A stretch of DNA of 64,000 nt, taken from assembly GCA_963815495.1 (NCBI GenBank), contig CAWFGW010000025.1, positions 1 to 64,000 on the forward strand, given 5' to 3'. Each line of letters opens with the position of its first letter. The first letter of the stretch is position 1. The notes under the pieces were generated by a model. It was not told the origin of the DNA. It saw nothing but the letters and a program-made list of their open reading frames with translations, and did not search any database. The stretch comes from CAWFGW01 sp963815495. GTDB taxonomy: Bacteria; Bacteroidota; Bacteroidia; Cytophagales; JAAEPT01. The translations under genes were made by a program, and so were the position numbers. Of this stretch, positions 16,602-24,387 are shown in pieces.

Positions 16602-17147
16602 ATGAGCAGGAAGTATAAATTTTTAAATAAAGAAGGCTTATATTTTGTCAGCTTTGCCACGGTCTACTGGATAGATGTTTTTACAAGGGAAGAGTATTTT
16701 GAGAAAGTTGTTGAAAGTATCAGGTTCTGCCAGAAGCAAAAAGGTTTAGAACTTTTTTCATGGTGTATAATGACCAACCATGTGCATATGATATTTAGAG
16801 CTAAAGACAATAATCCATCAGAATTAATGCGAGCATTAAAAACATTTACATCAAACGAATTACAGAAGATAATTGCTGAAAATAATCAAGAGAGCAGAAA
16901 AGAATGGATGCTTTGGTTGATGGAACGAGCAGCACAAAAATCTAGTAATGTAAAACACAGGCAATTTTGGAGGCAAGATAATAAACCAATAGAACTTTGG
17001 AGTGCAGAAGTAATAGATCAAAAATTACAATACATCCATATGAACCCAATAGTAGCAGGATTTGTCAATGAACCAGAACATTGGAGGTATAGTAGTGCAA
17101 TTGATTTTTCTGGAGGTAAAGGTTTGTTAGAATTATATGAATTGTAA
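16602..17147 (+). CDS. REP-associated tyrosine transposase (RAYT), second copy
   Basis: Identical to the protein at 13710 except Asn for His in AENNQES. The HVH metal-binding motif and the Tyr in LQYIHMNP are both kept, so the enzyme should be active. Two nearly identical intact copies 2.9 kb apart with unrelated flanks point to recent movement; RAYTs are usually described as single-copy, domesticated genes. The element brings its own 86-bp 5' leader, which contains an AT-rich stretch that could hold a promoter. Confidence 0.93.
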   Translation: MSRKYKFLNKEGLYFVSFATVYWIDVFTREEYFEKVVESIRFCQKQKGLELFSWCIMTNHVHMIFRAKDNNPSELMRALKTFTSNELQKIIAENNQESRKEWMLWLMERAAQKSSNVKHRQFWRQDNKPIELWSAEVIDQKLQYIHMNPIVAGFVNEPEHWRYSSAIDFSGGKGLLELYEL

Positions 17148-17169
17148 ATTGAGTTATGAATTAAAATTT

Positions 17170-17198
17170 GCACAAGCAAGGATGCTTGCGCTAGCGGG
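17170..17198 (-). repeat. right REP-like end of RAYT element 2
   Basis: Same as the right end of element 1: hairpin arms GCACAAGCA / TGCTTGCGC with loop AGGA, then CTAGCGGG. A further run of G makes the exact end uncertain by one or two bases. Confidence 0.8.
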
Positions 17199-17280
17199 GG
17201 AAGTAGTATAAATTTGATAATTGAATGATGTGTCTCAACTATATAATTAAAATGTATCGAGCGGACGCTCTACAAATAAT

Positions 17281-17314
17281 TGGTCGTAGAAACGCTTCGC
17301 TAAATCTACGACCA
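17281..17314. repeat. palindrome; inner part is the left arm of a 22-bp inverted repeat around the Ntn-hydrolase gene
   Basis: TGGTCGTAGA (17281-17290) and TCTACGACCA (17305-17314) form a perfect 10-bp stem with a 14-base loop. Positions 17293-17314 (CGCTTCGCTAAATC then TACGACCA) are the reverse complement of 18446-18467 with one mismatch, so the pair brackets the gene at 17340. It may act as a terminator for upstream transcription or as a mobile-cassette end. Confidence 0.75.
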
Positions 17315-17339
17315 GATGGGGTTATAACTTATTAATAAA

Positions 17340-18434
17340 ATGACTCTAATAGCAGCATATATTCATAAAGGAAAAGCACATATCATAGCAGATTCTGCCG
17401 AAACAATGTCTTTCTCTACACCTTTTAAAATAAAAAATTCTCCAAGGGATAAGGATTTTTCATCATTATTTGAGCTACCATACTTTAATGAAAAAGAACA
17501 AAAAATAGTTATGGAGGCTACAAATAAAATTTACTGTCTTAATAATGAACTTATATTAACATTTTCGGGAAGTGTCTCTGAAGGAGAAGATATAACTAAA
17601 CAAATTAAATACTCCCTAGAAAGAGATAACATTGAATCAATACCATCATTAATCTTATCAATATTAAAGAAACTTCAACCCACTAAATCACAATATATAG
17701 TAGGTGGAATGGAAAACGATTATCCATTTCTTGTTTATTATTTTGATGATAACAATCATAAAATATTAACAAAATTAGATCATTTACCATTATGTATAGC
17801 TGGTTATGGTACACAAATAGGATTTTCTCACTTGATAGAACAGACTATAAAGGACATCATAAAAAATCATGAACTGACATGCGAAGAATCATTAGTAATG
17901 GTTTGTTCCATTTGTCAATTTTTTTCACTGAAAGAATTAACTCTTAAAGATGGTGTGGGAGGATTTTTGAATGGCGTATTAATTTCCAAAGATGGAATCG
18001 AATGGGTAAGTGACACTACATTTGTACAATATTCAGCAAAAAACCCTAAAGGAGATAAATATGTTTCACATAAATATAACAGGGATAATTCCGTCTTTAT
18101 AATTGCTCCACATTTTAAAAGTTGTTTTACAAACAGTTTGGAAACCTACAAAATGAATGATTTAGTGAAAAAATGGCAAGATGATATAGTTAATAAAAGT
18201 AATAATATTCCATCCATTTATTTTGTTATGATATCTTATGATACTGCAACAATGGTAATCATCAGCAACAAGCGTAATAAAAAAAACAGAATAACCCTAA
18301 AAAATCTAAATGGGGATAAAATATTTAATTTTACATCAGAAACTATTAAGCATATGACTTCGTCTTATCATTCAGATAATATAGAAGAAATTGCACCTTA
18401 TTTTTACACAAATTTTTTAAGTTGGATTAATTAA
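17340..18434 (+). CDS. proteasome-like Ntn-hydrolase family protein
   Basis: The 364-residue protein opens MTLIAAYIHKGKAHIIADS. Counting from Thr2 as residue 1, Asp falls at 17 within an ADS motif, which is the spacing of the active-site Thr1 and Asp17 (DS) in proteasome beta subunits. A later ATNKIYCL (Lys63) followed by LILTFSGSVSEG resembles the Lys33 strand and the Gly47 turn, with an insertion of about 30 residues between. AGYGTQIGFSHLIEQ and GGFLNGVLISKDG fit the next helix-strand pattern. There is no signal peptide. The usual proteasome, HslV or Anbu subunit is much shorter (about 175-250 residues); the extra 120 C-terminal residues are unassigned. The call is by motif spacing only. 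It is very AT-rich and bracketed by a 22-bp inverted repeat, suggesting transfer as a cassette. Confidence 0.55.
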   Translation: MTLIAAYIHKGKAHIIADSAETMSFSTPFKIKNSPRDKDFSSLFELPYFNEKEQKIVMEATNKIYCLNNELILTFSGSVSEGEDITKQIKYSLERDNIESIPSLILSILKKLQPTKSQYIVGGMENDYPFLVYYFDDNNHKILTKLDHLPLCIAGYGTQIGFSHLIEQTIKDIIKNHELTCEESLVMVCSICQFFSLKELTLKDGVGGFLNGVLISKDGIEWVSDTTFVQYSAKNPKGDKYVSHKYNRDNSVFIIAPHFKSCFTNSLETYKMNDLVKKWQDDIVNKSNNIPSIYFVMISYDTATMVIISNKRNKKNRITLKNLNGDKIFNFTSETIKHMTSSYHSDNIEEIAPYFYTNFLSWIN

Positions 18435-18445
18435 GTCACTTCCAC

Positions 18446-18467
18446 TGGTCGTAGGTTTAGCGAAGCG
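18446..18467. repeat. right arm of the 22-bp inverted repeat around the Ntn-hydrolase gene
   Basis: TGGTCGTAGGTTTAGCGAAG plus CG, the reverse complement of 17293-17314 with one mismatch (G for A). It overlaps the left edge of duplicated block B; block A has a diverged counterpart (GGTTAAGCAAAGCGG at 14839). Confidence 0.75.
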
Positions 18468-18612
18468 GTCCTTGTGGCTTACCCTCTGTTCGACATTTGC
18501 AATGTCAAACTACAGATAAAAATGATTTGTAATCAGCTCTGCCTTGGCTTGTGTCTCCAAAACCAACGACAGTTGGTCAGTGAGGACACTGACTAAGGCG
18601 AGGTGAAGATTT

Positions 18613-18694
18613 GTTTTCAAGATGAAGAGATTACAGACAATCACTCATTCTTCGTGATTTCTGATGACGTGTTGCTCATTTTTTATCGTCATTC
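18613..18694 (+). repeat. direct repeat upstream of T9SS protein gene B
   Basis: Same element as 14997-15078 with a change (GATTACAGAC for GATTCCAGAC). A copy follows the gene at 19969-20052. Confidence 0.75.
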
Positions 18695-18777
18695 TAAAAA
18701 ATAGTGTTTACCTATGGGTGTACACAAGTATATAAAAGCATATTAAATCTTGTAACCTAACATTACCTTTTAAGACG

Positions 18778-19833
18778 ATGAAAAAACTACTACTACCCTT
18801 GATTTTACTTTCTGCTGTATTCCACGCTTATGCCGTTAATGAAATTCAGTTTGTTGACACCGTTTATGTCGAGTACCACCCACATTGTGACACCATCGCA
18901 GCTGTTCACATTGAAGGATGGTTTCCGGCAAGTAATTATGTCATTGACAGCATAGCAAATAAACCTATTGTCCACACAGGCCCTGGTCCAATAACAATTG
19001 CTGGACCTGAAATTCAGCTTTACATATCAGAAACCGGGGGTGTTGGCACCCAATCTCCTGTTCCGTTTAAATCCGTTTATTACCTTCTTACCAAGGGTAG
19101 CAGCAACACATTCACGACACCCTATAGGTTTGTACCATTGATAGTTTACACCTACTTAAATCAGGATCTGTTGGAGGAGGTGAAACAGGCTGACTATAAA
19201 TACAGAGGACAGACAGGTTGTGTAAGTGTAATCCCAGCTTGTGACAACATCACCACTTTTGACGTATCGCTTGGCTGTCCAAGTAAACCCATTACAAATT
19301 GTGATTCTTTACAAGTTCTTATCTCTACTGATTATGTTCCTTGTATGGGCTATACATTGATAGAAACCACTCAAACATTCAAAAAAGATACGGTTATCAT
19401 CAAACATCAATTTCTGTACGATGACAACGGCCCTATTTGCATCGACTATTTTGGACCTTCATTTCGATTCACTAAAATAAAACCTCTAGATGCCGGAGAT
19501 TATGTCGCAAAGGTAGAAATGCATTTTACAGGTGAATTGATATTTAAAGCTCCTGAATATTACTACAAAGATTTTACAGTAAATAAAGAGACGTGTCTCA
19601 TCACAGGGCTAAATGAATTCAATCAAAAATCGATGGTTTATCCGTCCGTGGTAGAGGATTACCTGAATCTAACTATTTCAGCTGAAAAAGTGCAAATTTA
19701 TGATATGCAAGGCAATCAAGTGATGACAGCTCAGGGGAAAACGGTGCTTTTAAATAATTTACAGCCAGGGAATTACATTATAGAAATACAAACCAAAAAG
19801 GGGTTGTTTAGAGAAAAAATCATCAAGTTATAA
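18778..19833 (+). CDS. T9SS-exported Cys-rich protein, copy B
   Basis: A 351-residue paralogue of the protein at 15161, with the same signal peptide (MKKLLLPLILLSAVFHAYA), eight Cys and C-terminal T9SS type A sorting domain. The eight substitutions are Ile/Leu and Asp/Asn near the signal peptide, Tyr/Phe and Glu/Asp in ITTFDVSLG, His/Leu, Asn/Lys, Gln/Arg and Ile/Leu. At DNA level the changes cluster in two patches and the rest looks identical, which suggests gene conversion or recombination with a further family member. No domain can be named for the central part. Both copies have intact start, export and sorting signals, so both are probably expressed. Confidence 0.9.
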   Translation: MKKLLLPLILLSAVFHAYAVNEIQFVDTVYVEYHPHCDTIAAVHIEGWFPASNYVIDSIANKPIVHTGPGPITIAGPEIQLYISETGGVGTQSPVPFKSVYYLLTKGSSNTFTTPYRFVPLIVYTYLNQDLLEEVKQADYKYRGQTGCVSVIPACDNITTFDVSLGCPSKPITNCDSLQVLISTDYVPCMGYTLIETTQTFKKDTVIIKHQFLYDDNGPICIDYFGPSFRFTKIKPLDAGDYVAKVEMHFTGELIFKAPEYYYKDFTVNKETCLITGLNEFNQKSMVYPSVVEDYLNLTISAEKVQIYDMQGNQVMTAQGKTVLLNNLQPGNYIIEIQTKKGLFREKIIKL

Positions 19834-19836
19834 ATT

Positions 19837-19866
19837 AAGAAGAGCCACTATAAAGTGGCTCTTCTT
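19837..19866 (+). terminator. rho-independent terminator after T9SS protein B
   Basis: Same 12-bp stem and TATAAA loop as after copy A, followed by a short T run. Confidence 0.9.
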
Positions 19867-19968
19867 TTAATAATTGCTTTACATTGCACTTTTTACTGGC
19901 TTAAGTTTAGCTTGCGTAACTTTAGTCAATGATAAACTCAAGAATTCCTCATTTTAGATCTATGATTC

Positions 19969-20052
19969 GTTTTCAAGATTGTTAGATTCCAGACAATCAC
20001 TCATTCTTCGTGATTTCTGGAATGACGTATTGTTTATTTTTTATCGTCATTC
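19969..20052 (+). repeat. direct repeat downstream of T9SS protein gene B
   Basis: Matches 16352-16435. It is followed by the ATTCCGTA/TACGGAAT inverted repeat that ends near 20086. Confidence 0.75.
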
Positions 20053-20155
20053 CGTAAAATGTGAAGCATGAGCATTTGTACGGAATCTCTTTGTTGAAAC
20101 CTCCCTTAGCTCAAATTACGCTGAAAAAGCAATCGTTTAGCCAAAAATCGCAGCA

Positions 20156-20746
20156 TTAACCTTTATTATTATCTACCAAAAACCCTTCAGCCCTCAACTT
20201 CACAATGTCAAAAAACTCAGTAAAACCATCTTCCAATTCGTTGTAATGTTTCTTTAACTCAACCACAGCTGAATGCATGGTGTTTTGGTAAGGCGTTCTG
20301 CGCGACATGCTTTTCAGGATCTGATCAATACCATCAACTGTTGGGTATGACTGAATCCAATTCCGTTTTTTCATGTAATAAAAGTATTGTCCTGCTTTGT
20401 AATTAAGCCAGCTGTGATGTTGGTCAATCATTGCATAATAAATACTAGCCGCGTCTATCAGTGGGAGTTCGGAATAGGCCCTCCAGTTTTTGGCTAAAAA
20501 ATGATCATATACTACATCTATAATTACACTGGAATAATGTCGATGATTTATAAAGACACTTTTACTCGCTTTTGAAACTTCGTGATTGTCCATCAAAAAA
20601 TCAATTTCGCGATGCAAATCTATACCTTTTTGAATCCGCAAAGGTAAAGCGTCATATTCTTTTTTTGTCACAAAGTCACCTAAGAAATTTCCCGTTAAAA
20701 TTTCTGAATCGTTAAACGAAAGGTAGAAGTGTGCTAAATAGTTCAA
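20156..20746 (-). CDS. ACP phosphodiesterase (AcpH-like)
   Basis: AcpH removes the phosphopantetheine arm from acyl carrier protein, giving apo-ACP. The product matches the family: LNYLAHFYLS at the start, GNFLGDFVTKK, GIDLHREIDFLMDNH with the conserved His/Asp cluster of an HD-like metal site, DVVYDHFLAKNW and SRRTPYQN. A TTG at 20746 opens directly at the conserved (M)NYLAHFYLS and gives 196 residues, close to the 193 of E. coli. An upstream ATG at 20824 would add 26 poorly conserved residues and is less likely. The gene converges on the island and is divergent from the SDR gene. It marks the right, conserved border of the accessory region. Confidence 0.85.
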   Translation of the reverse strand: MNYLAHFYLSFNDSEILTGNFLGDFVTKKEYDALPLRIQKGIDLHREIDFLMDNHEVSKASKSVFINHRHYSSVIIDVVYDHFLAKNWRAYSELPLIDAASIYYAMIDQHHSWLNYKAGQYFYYMKKRNWIQSYPTVDGIDQILKSMSRRTPYQNTMHSAVVELKKHYNELEDGFTEFFDIVKLRAEGFLVDNNKG

Positions 20747-20898
20747 GGCCGTGAAATTGTAAATATTCTTATTACTTAAAGTTAACCTATAATTATTTTT
20801 ATCATAACACGAATTGTCTTCCATTGCGCTTTTTTTATACTAGAGTCAAACAGTTTCAATATAAAATGGTTAACTAGTGAGATAGGTAAATTACAGGC

Positions 20899-22314
20899 AT
20901 GAAAATTCTACTCACAGGTTCAACAGGTTATATCGGTAAAAGGGTCCTTTTATCGCTGGTTAAAAAAGACTACCAGATTGTTTGCTGCACGCGGGACAAA
21001 AAGCGATTTAACCCACCAAAATCTATCGTAGATAATATTGAAGTCATTGAGGTTGATTTATTAAAAAAAGAAACCCTAGCCAATATTCCCAAAGACATTG
21101 ATGCTGCCTATTATTTAGTCCATTCGATGTCATCCTCCAAAGACTACACAAAACTAGAGTTTGAATCAGCTTGCAACTTTAGAGAAGCCATTGATCAGAC
21201 TTCAGCTAAACAAGTAATCTACCTTAGTGGTATAGTCAACGAAGATGAGCTATCAGAACACCTCTCCTCTAGAAAAAATGTAGAAACAGAGCTTCAGAAA
21301 GGAAACTATCACCTTACCACACTGCGTGCAGGAATTATTATTGGTTCCGGCAGTGCTTCCTTTGAAATTATTAGGGATCTGGTTGAAAAACTACCTGTAA
21401 TGGTGACCCCAAAATGGCTATTGACCAAAAGTCAGCCGATTGCCATTACCGATGTAATTACTTATTTATCCGGGGCTTTGTTAAATGAAAAAACCTATGA
21501 TCAAAGTTTTGACATCGGTGGACCTGATGTAATGACTTATAAAGAAATGTTATTGGAATTCGCACGGGTTCGAGGATTAAAACGGTACATCATCACGATC
21601 CCTGTGATGACACCAAAGCTTTCCTCCTACTGGCTCTACTTCGTTACTGCAACTTCATTTAAGTTAGCTACGGCACTGGTCAATAGCATGAAAGTAGAAA
21701 TTGTTTGTAAAGACAACCGAATAAAAGACTTGATAGCATCCGAAAACATCACCTATACTGATGCATTAAAAAATGCCTTTGCTCGTATTCAAAACAATGA
21801 GATCAAGTCCAGCTGGAAAGACTCCTTTATCAGCGGAGGATTAAACTTCAGCCTATCTGACTTCATAGACGTGCCTGTTCATGGCTGTTTTGTAGACAAA
21901 CGAAGTGTGAAGGTTAAAAATCCTGAGAAGTGTCTCGAAAACCTATGGCAAATTGGTGGGGAAACAGGTTGGTATTACGCCACTTGGTTATGGAAAATTA
22001 GGGGCTACATGGACAAAGTCGTAGGTGGTGTTGGCCTTCGAAGAGGAAGAACTAACCCTAATAAGATCGCCTCAGGCGATGCAGTAGATTTTTGGAGGGT
22101 ATTGTTTGCTGATAAAGAAAAGGGACGCCTGTTGTTATTTGCAGAGATGAAATTGCCTGGTGAAGCCTGGCTAGATTTTAGTATCGAAGACGGTAGGCTG
22201 TACCAAACCGCCACATTTAGACCTATCGGGGTGATGGGTAGACTTTATTGGTATGCTGTTTTGCCCTTTCATCACCTTATTTTCAACGGAATGATTAATA
22301 ACCTCAATAAATAG
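20899..22314 (+). CDS. NAD(P)-binding SDR-like protein with DUF2867 domain
   Basis: The 471-residue protein has an N-terminal atypical SDR Rossmann domain (GSTGYIGKRVLLSL, residues 7-20; AAYYLVHSMSSS; LRAGIIIGSGSASFEIIRDL), which binds NAD(P). The C-terminal third is the DUF2867 (START-like) domain, seen in GETGWYYATWLWKIRG, DFWRVLFADKEKGRLLLFAEMKLPGEAWLDF and TATFRPIG. The reaction catalysed by this family is unknown; the fusion is common in Bacteroidota and Proteobacteria. It converges on the D-lactate dehydrogenase gene with 3 bp between stop codons. Confidence 0.88.
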   Translation: MKILLTGSTGYIGKRVLLSLVKKDYQIVCCTRDKKRFNPPKSIVDNIEVIEVDLLKKETLANIPKDIDAAYYLVHSMSSSKDYTKLEFESACNFREAIDQTSAKQVIYLSGIVNEDELSEHLSSRKNVETELQKGNYHLTTLRAGIIIGSGSASFEIIRDLVEKLPVMVTPKWLLTKSQPIAITDVITYLSGALLNEKTYDQSFDIGGPDVMTYKEMLLEFARVRGLKRYIITIPVMTPKLSSYWLYFVTATSFKLATALVNSMKVEIVCKDNRIKDLIASENITYTDALKNAFARIQNNEIKSSWKDSFISGGLNFSLSDFIDVPVHGCFVDKRSVKVKNPEKCLENLWQIGGETGWYYATWLWKIRGYMDKVVGGVGLRRGRTNPNKIASGDAVDFWRVLFADKEKGRLLLFAEMKLPGEAWLDFSIEDGRLYQTATFRPIGVMGRLYWYAVLPFHHLIFNGMINNLNK

Positions 22315-22317
22315 ACT

Positions 22318-23310
22318 TTACTTAATTAATGAGTTCGGACACGTTTTGCCCTTTACATAACAAGCAAGATTTTGAAAGGTGGTGTCGGCAATATTTTTCA
22401 AAGCAGTATGGGTCAAAAATGCTTGATGGCTAGTTATCATCACATTAGAGAAGGTTAGCAAGCGAGCAATATCATCATCTTGTAATATTTCATCGGAATG
22501 ATCTTCGAAAAACAATCCTTTTTCTTCTTCATACACATCCAGACCGAGGTAACCAATTTTACGCTTTTTTAACCCTCTAATGACTGCTTTTGTATCTATT
22601 AAAGCCCCACGAGAGGTGTTTATAATCATCACACCATCCTTCATCTGATTCACCGTGTCATCATTAATCAAATGTTTATTATCTGCTGTCAGCGGAGCAT
22701 GTAATGAGATGATGTCGGACTTGCTACACAACTCTTCTAACGTTACATAACGTATTCCTATCTGTTCAAAACTCGGGTTAACTACAGGATCTAAGGCAAT
22801 TACTTCGCATCCCATACCTAACATAATATTAGCGACCTTCTTCCCTATTTTACCTACACCTATTAAACCCACTGTTTTTCCATGAAAATCAAAACCGGTA
22901 AGCCCATCCAAGGTAAAGTTTCCCTCACTCACTCTGTGATGCGCTTTAATAAGCTTTCTATTTAAAGCCATCATCAACGCAACGGTGTGTTCAGCTACGG
23001 CATAAGGTGAGTACTCAGGCACGTTTGCCACAAACATCCCAAGTTCTTTGGCCTTGTTTAAATCTACATGATTAAAACCTGCTGAACGAAGTAAAATAGC
23101 TTTAACACCATATTCGCTTAGCTTGACAATGACTTCTTCAGAAACAGTATCATTAACAAAAACACAAATCACTTCAGCCCCCTTAGCTAAAACAACAGTA
23201 TCCATGGTTAATAATACTGGCAACAGATTTAGAGAAAAGCCATATTCTGACGCGGCATTCTCTAGAGCGTTTTTCTCAAATTTATGCGAACTAAAAACGG
23301 TAATTTCCAT
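22318..23310 (-). CDS. ldhA: D-lactate dehydrogenase (2-hydroxyacid dehydrogenase)
   Basis: LdhA reduces pyruvate to D-lactate with NADH, a fermentative exit for electrons. The 330-residue product has the family NAD-binding motif GLIGVGKIGKKVA (about residues 149-161), the substrate-site Arg in ILLRSAGFNHVD, INTSRGALID with the catalytic Arg, the Glu in GLDVYEEEKG and the catalytic His in SHQAFLTHTAL. YSPYAVAEHTVALMMALNRK is a further hallmark. It follows the universal stress protein gene by 26 bp in one transcription unit. The presence of a receiver-CRP regulator nearby suggests control by oxygen or energy status, which is inference. Confidence 0.92.
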   Translation of the reverse strand: MEITVFSSHKFEKNALENAASEYGFSLNLLPVLLTMDTVVLAKGAEVICVFVNDTVSEEVIVKLSEYGVKAILLRSAGFNHVDLNKAKELGMFVANVPEYSPYAVAEHTVALMMALNRKLIKAHHRVSEGNFTLDGLTGFDFHGKTVGLIGVGKIGKKVANIMLGMGCEVIALDPVVNPSFEQIGIRYVTLEELCSKSDIISLHAPLTADNKHLINDDTVNQMKDGVMIINTSRGALIDTKAVIRGLKKRKIGYLGLDVYEEEKGLFFEDHSDEILQDDDIARLLTFSNVMITSHQAFLTHTALKNIADTTFQNLACYVKGKTCPNSLIK

Positions 23311-23336
23311 AGGTTCAAATAATTAAAAGTGAAGGG

Positions 23337-24248
23337 TTATTCCAAATTGTAAAATGATTTCCAGAAGTGAAATGCTTCATTTTCTTTTTTGACTATTAAC
23401 AAGGGGATTGAATGATTTTTTTCGACTAGTGATTCTGACACAGAGCCTAATAATACTGCACTTAAATTACTTTTACCTTTTGAACCACACACCAACAAAT
23501 CGGATTTATTTCTCTTAGCTGCATCCAATAACGTTTTACCAATGTCATCGTGTTCATCCAAGGTATAATGTACTGAAGTATCTCCATTTAAATTCATCTG
23601 TGCGTGAAAACCTTCGTAGGCCTTTTGAGCATTTGATTTCATAATTGAGGCAAACTCTGTATAGGATTTCCCCGTTTTATGGTAGCCCTGAGGCACTTCA
23701 TAGATGTGTTCGAACACTAATTCTGCCTTGGCTTTATTCCGTAAATAAATTGCTACTTCTGTAGCCAAGGCGGTATGATCAGAAAAATCCGTAGCCACCA
23801 TCATTCGTTTAAAAGCTGGCTTAGCAGTTTCTGGCACCACAAAGACGTGACAAGGAACTTTTCGTATTAATTTTTTATGAATCACGTGTCGTGCCTTCCG
23901 TTCATCTTTTTTTCCGATAACTAATAAATCAACTTTTTCTTTCTTACAAGTCTCTAATATTTGAGGCAACACATCACCTTCCAGTGCTAAAAACTCAAGT
24001 GTGGTTTCATACAAATTTAACGGGGTTGTTTCAGCAACCATTTCCTGCACAAATCGCTTGTTAATTTTTTCTTTAATATTGGAAAACTCTCTTGCTACAT
24101 CGTTAGGTAAATCAATTTCGGAATGAACATTTAGAAAAATTATTTTCTTTGGTTTCACAAACGTATTTAATTGCTTCACATATGCCAGGAGCGTAACATC
24201 CGTTACAGAAAAATCTAACGCTACTAAGATAGTTTCATAACCTTTCAT
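23337..24248 (-). CDS. universal stress protein with two UspA domains
   Basis: The product has two tandem UspA domains: residues 1-145 (starting YETILVALDFSVTD, with LLVIGKKDERKARH as the diverged nucleotide-binding loop) and about 155-290 (RMMVATDFSDHTALA and LLVCGSKGKSNLSAVLLGSVSESLV, the latter with a G-X2-G-X9-GS-type ATP motif). Usp proteins are cytosolic stress proteins, often induced by starvation or low oxygen. The ATG at 24248 fits the usual N-terminus; an ATG 11 codons upstream (24281) is possible. It precedes ldhA in the same direction and is divergent from the histidine-kinase gene. Confidence 0.9.
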   Translation of the reverse strand: MKGYETILVALDFSVTDVTLLAYVKQLNTFVKPKKIIFLNVHSEIDLPNDVAREFSNIKEKINKRFVQEMVAETTPLNLYETTLEFLALEGDVLPQILETCKKEKVDLLVIGKKDERKARHVIHKKLIRKVPCHVFVVPETAKPAFKRMMVATDFSDHTALATEVAIYLRNKAKAELVFEHIYEVPQGYHKTGKSYTEFASIMKSNAQKAYEGFHAQMNLNGDTSVHYTLDEHDDIGKTLLDAAKRNKSDLLVCGSKGKSNLSAVLLGSVSESLVEKNHSIPLLIVKKENEAFHFWKSFYNLE

Positions 24249-24337
24249 AAATTGCTCTTCACCAGATTGATAAGTAAACATAGTTCAAAAGTACTTTTAT
24301 TGTTTATAACCAAACATGAACACAATCAAAGACATGG

Positions 24338-24351
24338 CTGACATTTATCAG
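24338..24351. promoter_or_regulatory. possible CRP/FNR-family operator
   Basis: CTGA-CATTTA-TCAG is a 4-6-4 inverted repeat in the short divergent region between the usp-ldhA unit and the histidine-kinase/regulator unit. The spacing fits the paired half-sites of CRP-family regulators, and the regulator encoded next door has a CRP-type HTH. Short palindromes occur by chance, so this is weak. Confidence 0.3.
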
Positions 24352-24387
24352 GTTTTTTCATAAGTTTAAGAGTCAAATTTGAACCTA

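Larger units (their letters stand above)
16486..17198 (+). mobile_element. RAYT transposon-like element, copy 2
   Basis: Same length, ends and content as copy 1, with two base differences noted. The left flank is the end of duplicated block A (GTTGAAACCT); the right flank GAAGTAGTATAAATTTG is unrelated to the flank of copy 1. In block B the same left flank continues as CCCTTAGCTC without an element, so B shows the state without insertion on that side. The right flank here does not resume the B sequence, so a plain insertion into an intact A block does not explain the junction. Confidence 0.85.
18454..20103. repeat. segmental duplication, copy B
   Basis: A ~1650-bp copy of block A (14839-16486), including the hairpin-rich leader, the T9SS protein gene, terminator and downstream repeats. 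It ends at GAAACCTC, after which the sequence leads into the convergent AcpH-like gene. Confidence 0.9.

Noticed and set aside
13491..20103. prophage or integrative element with tRNA attachment site
   Set aside because: No integrase, phage structural gene, conjugation gene or tRNA border is present; the island is explained by RAYT elements, repeats and duplication.
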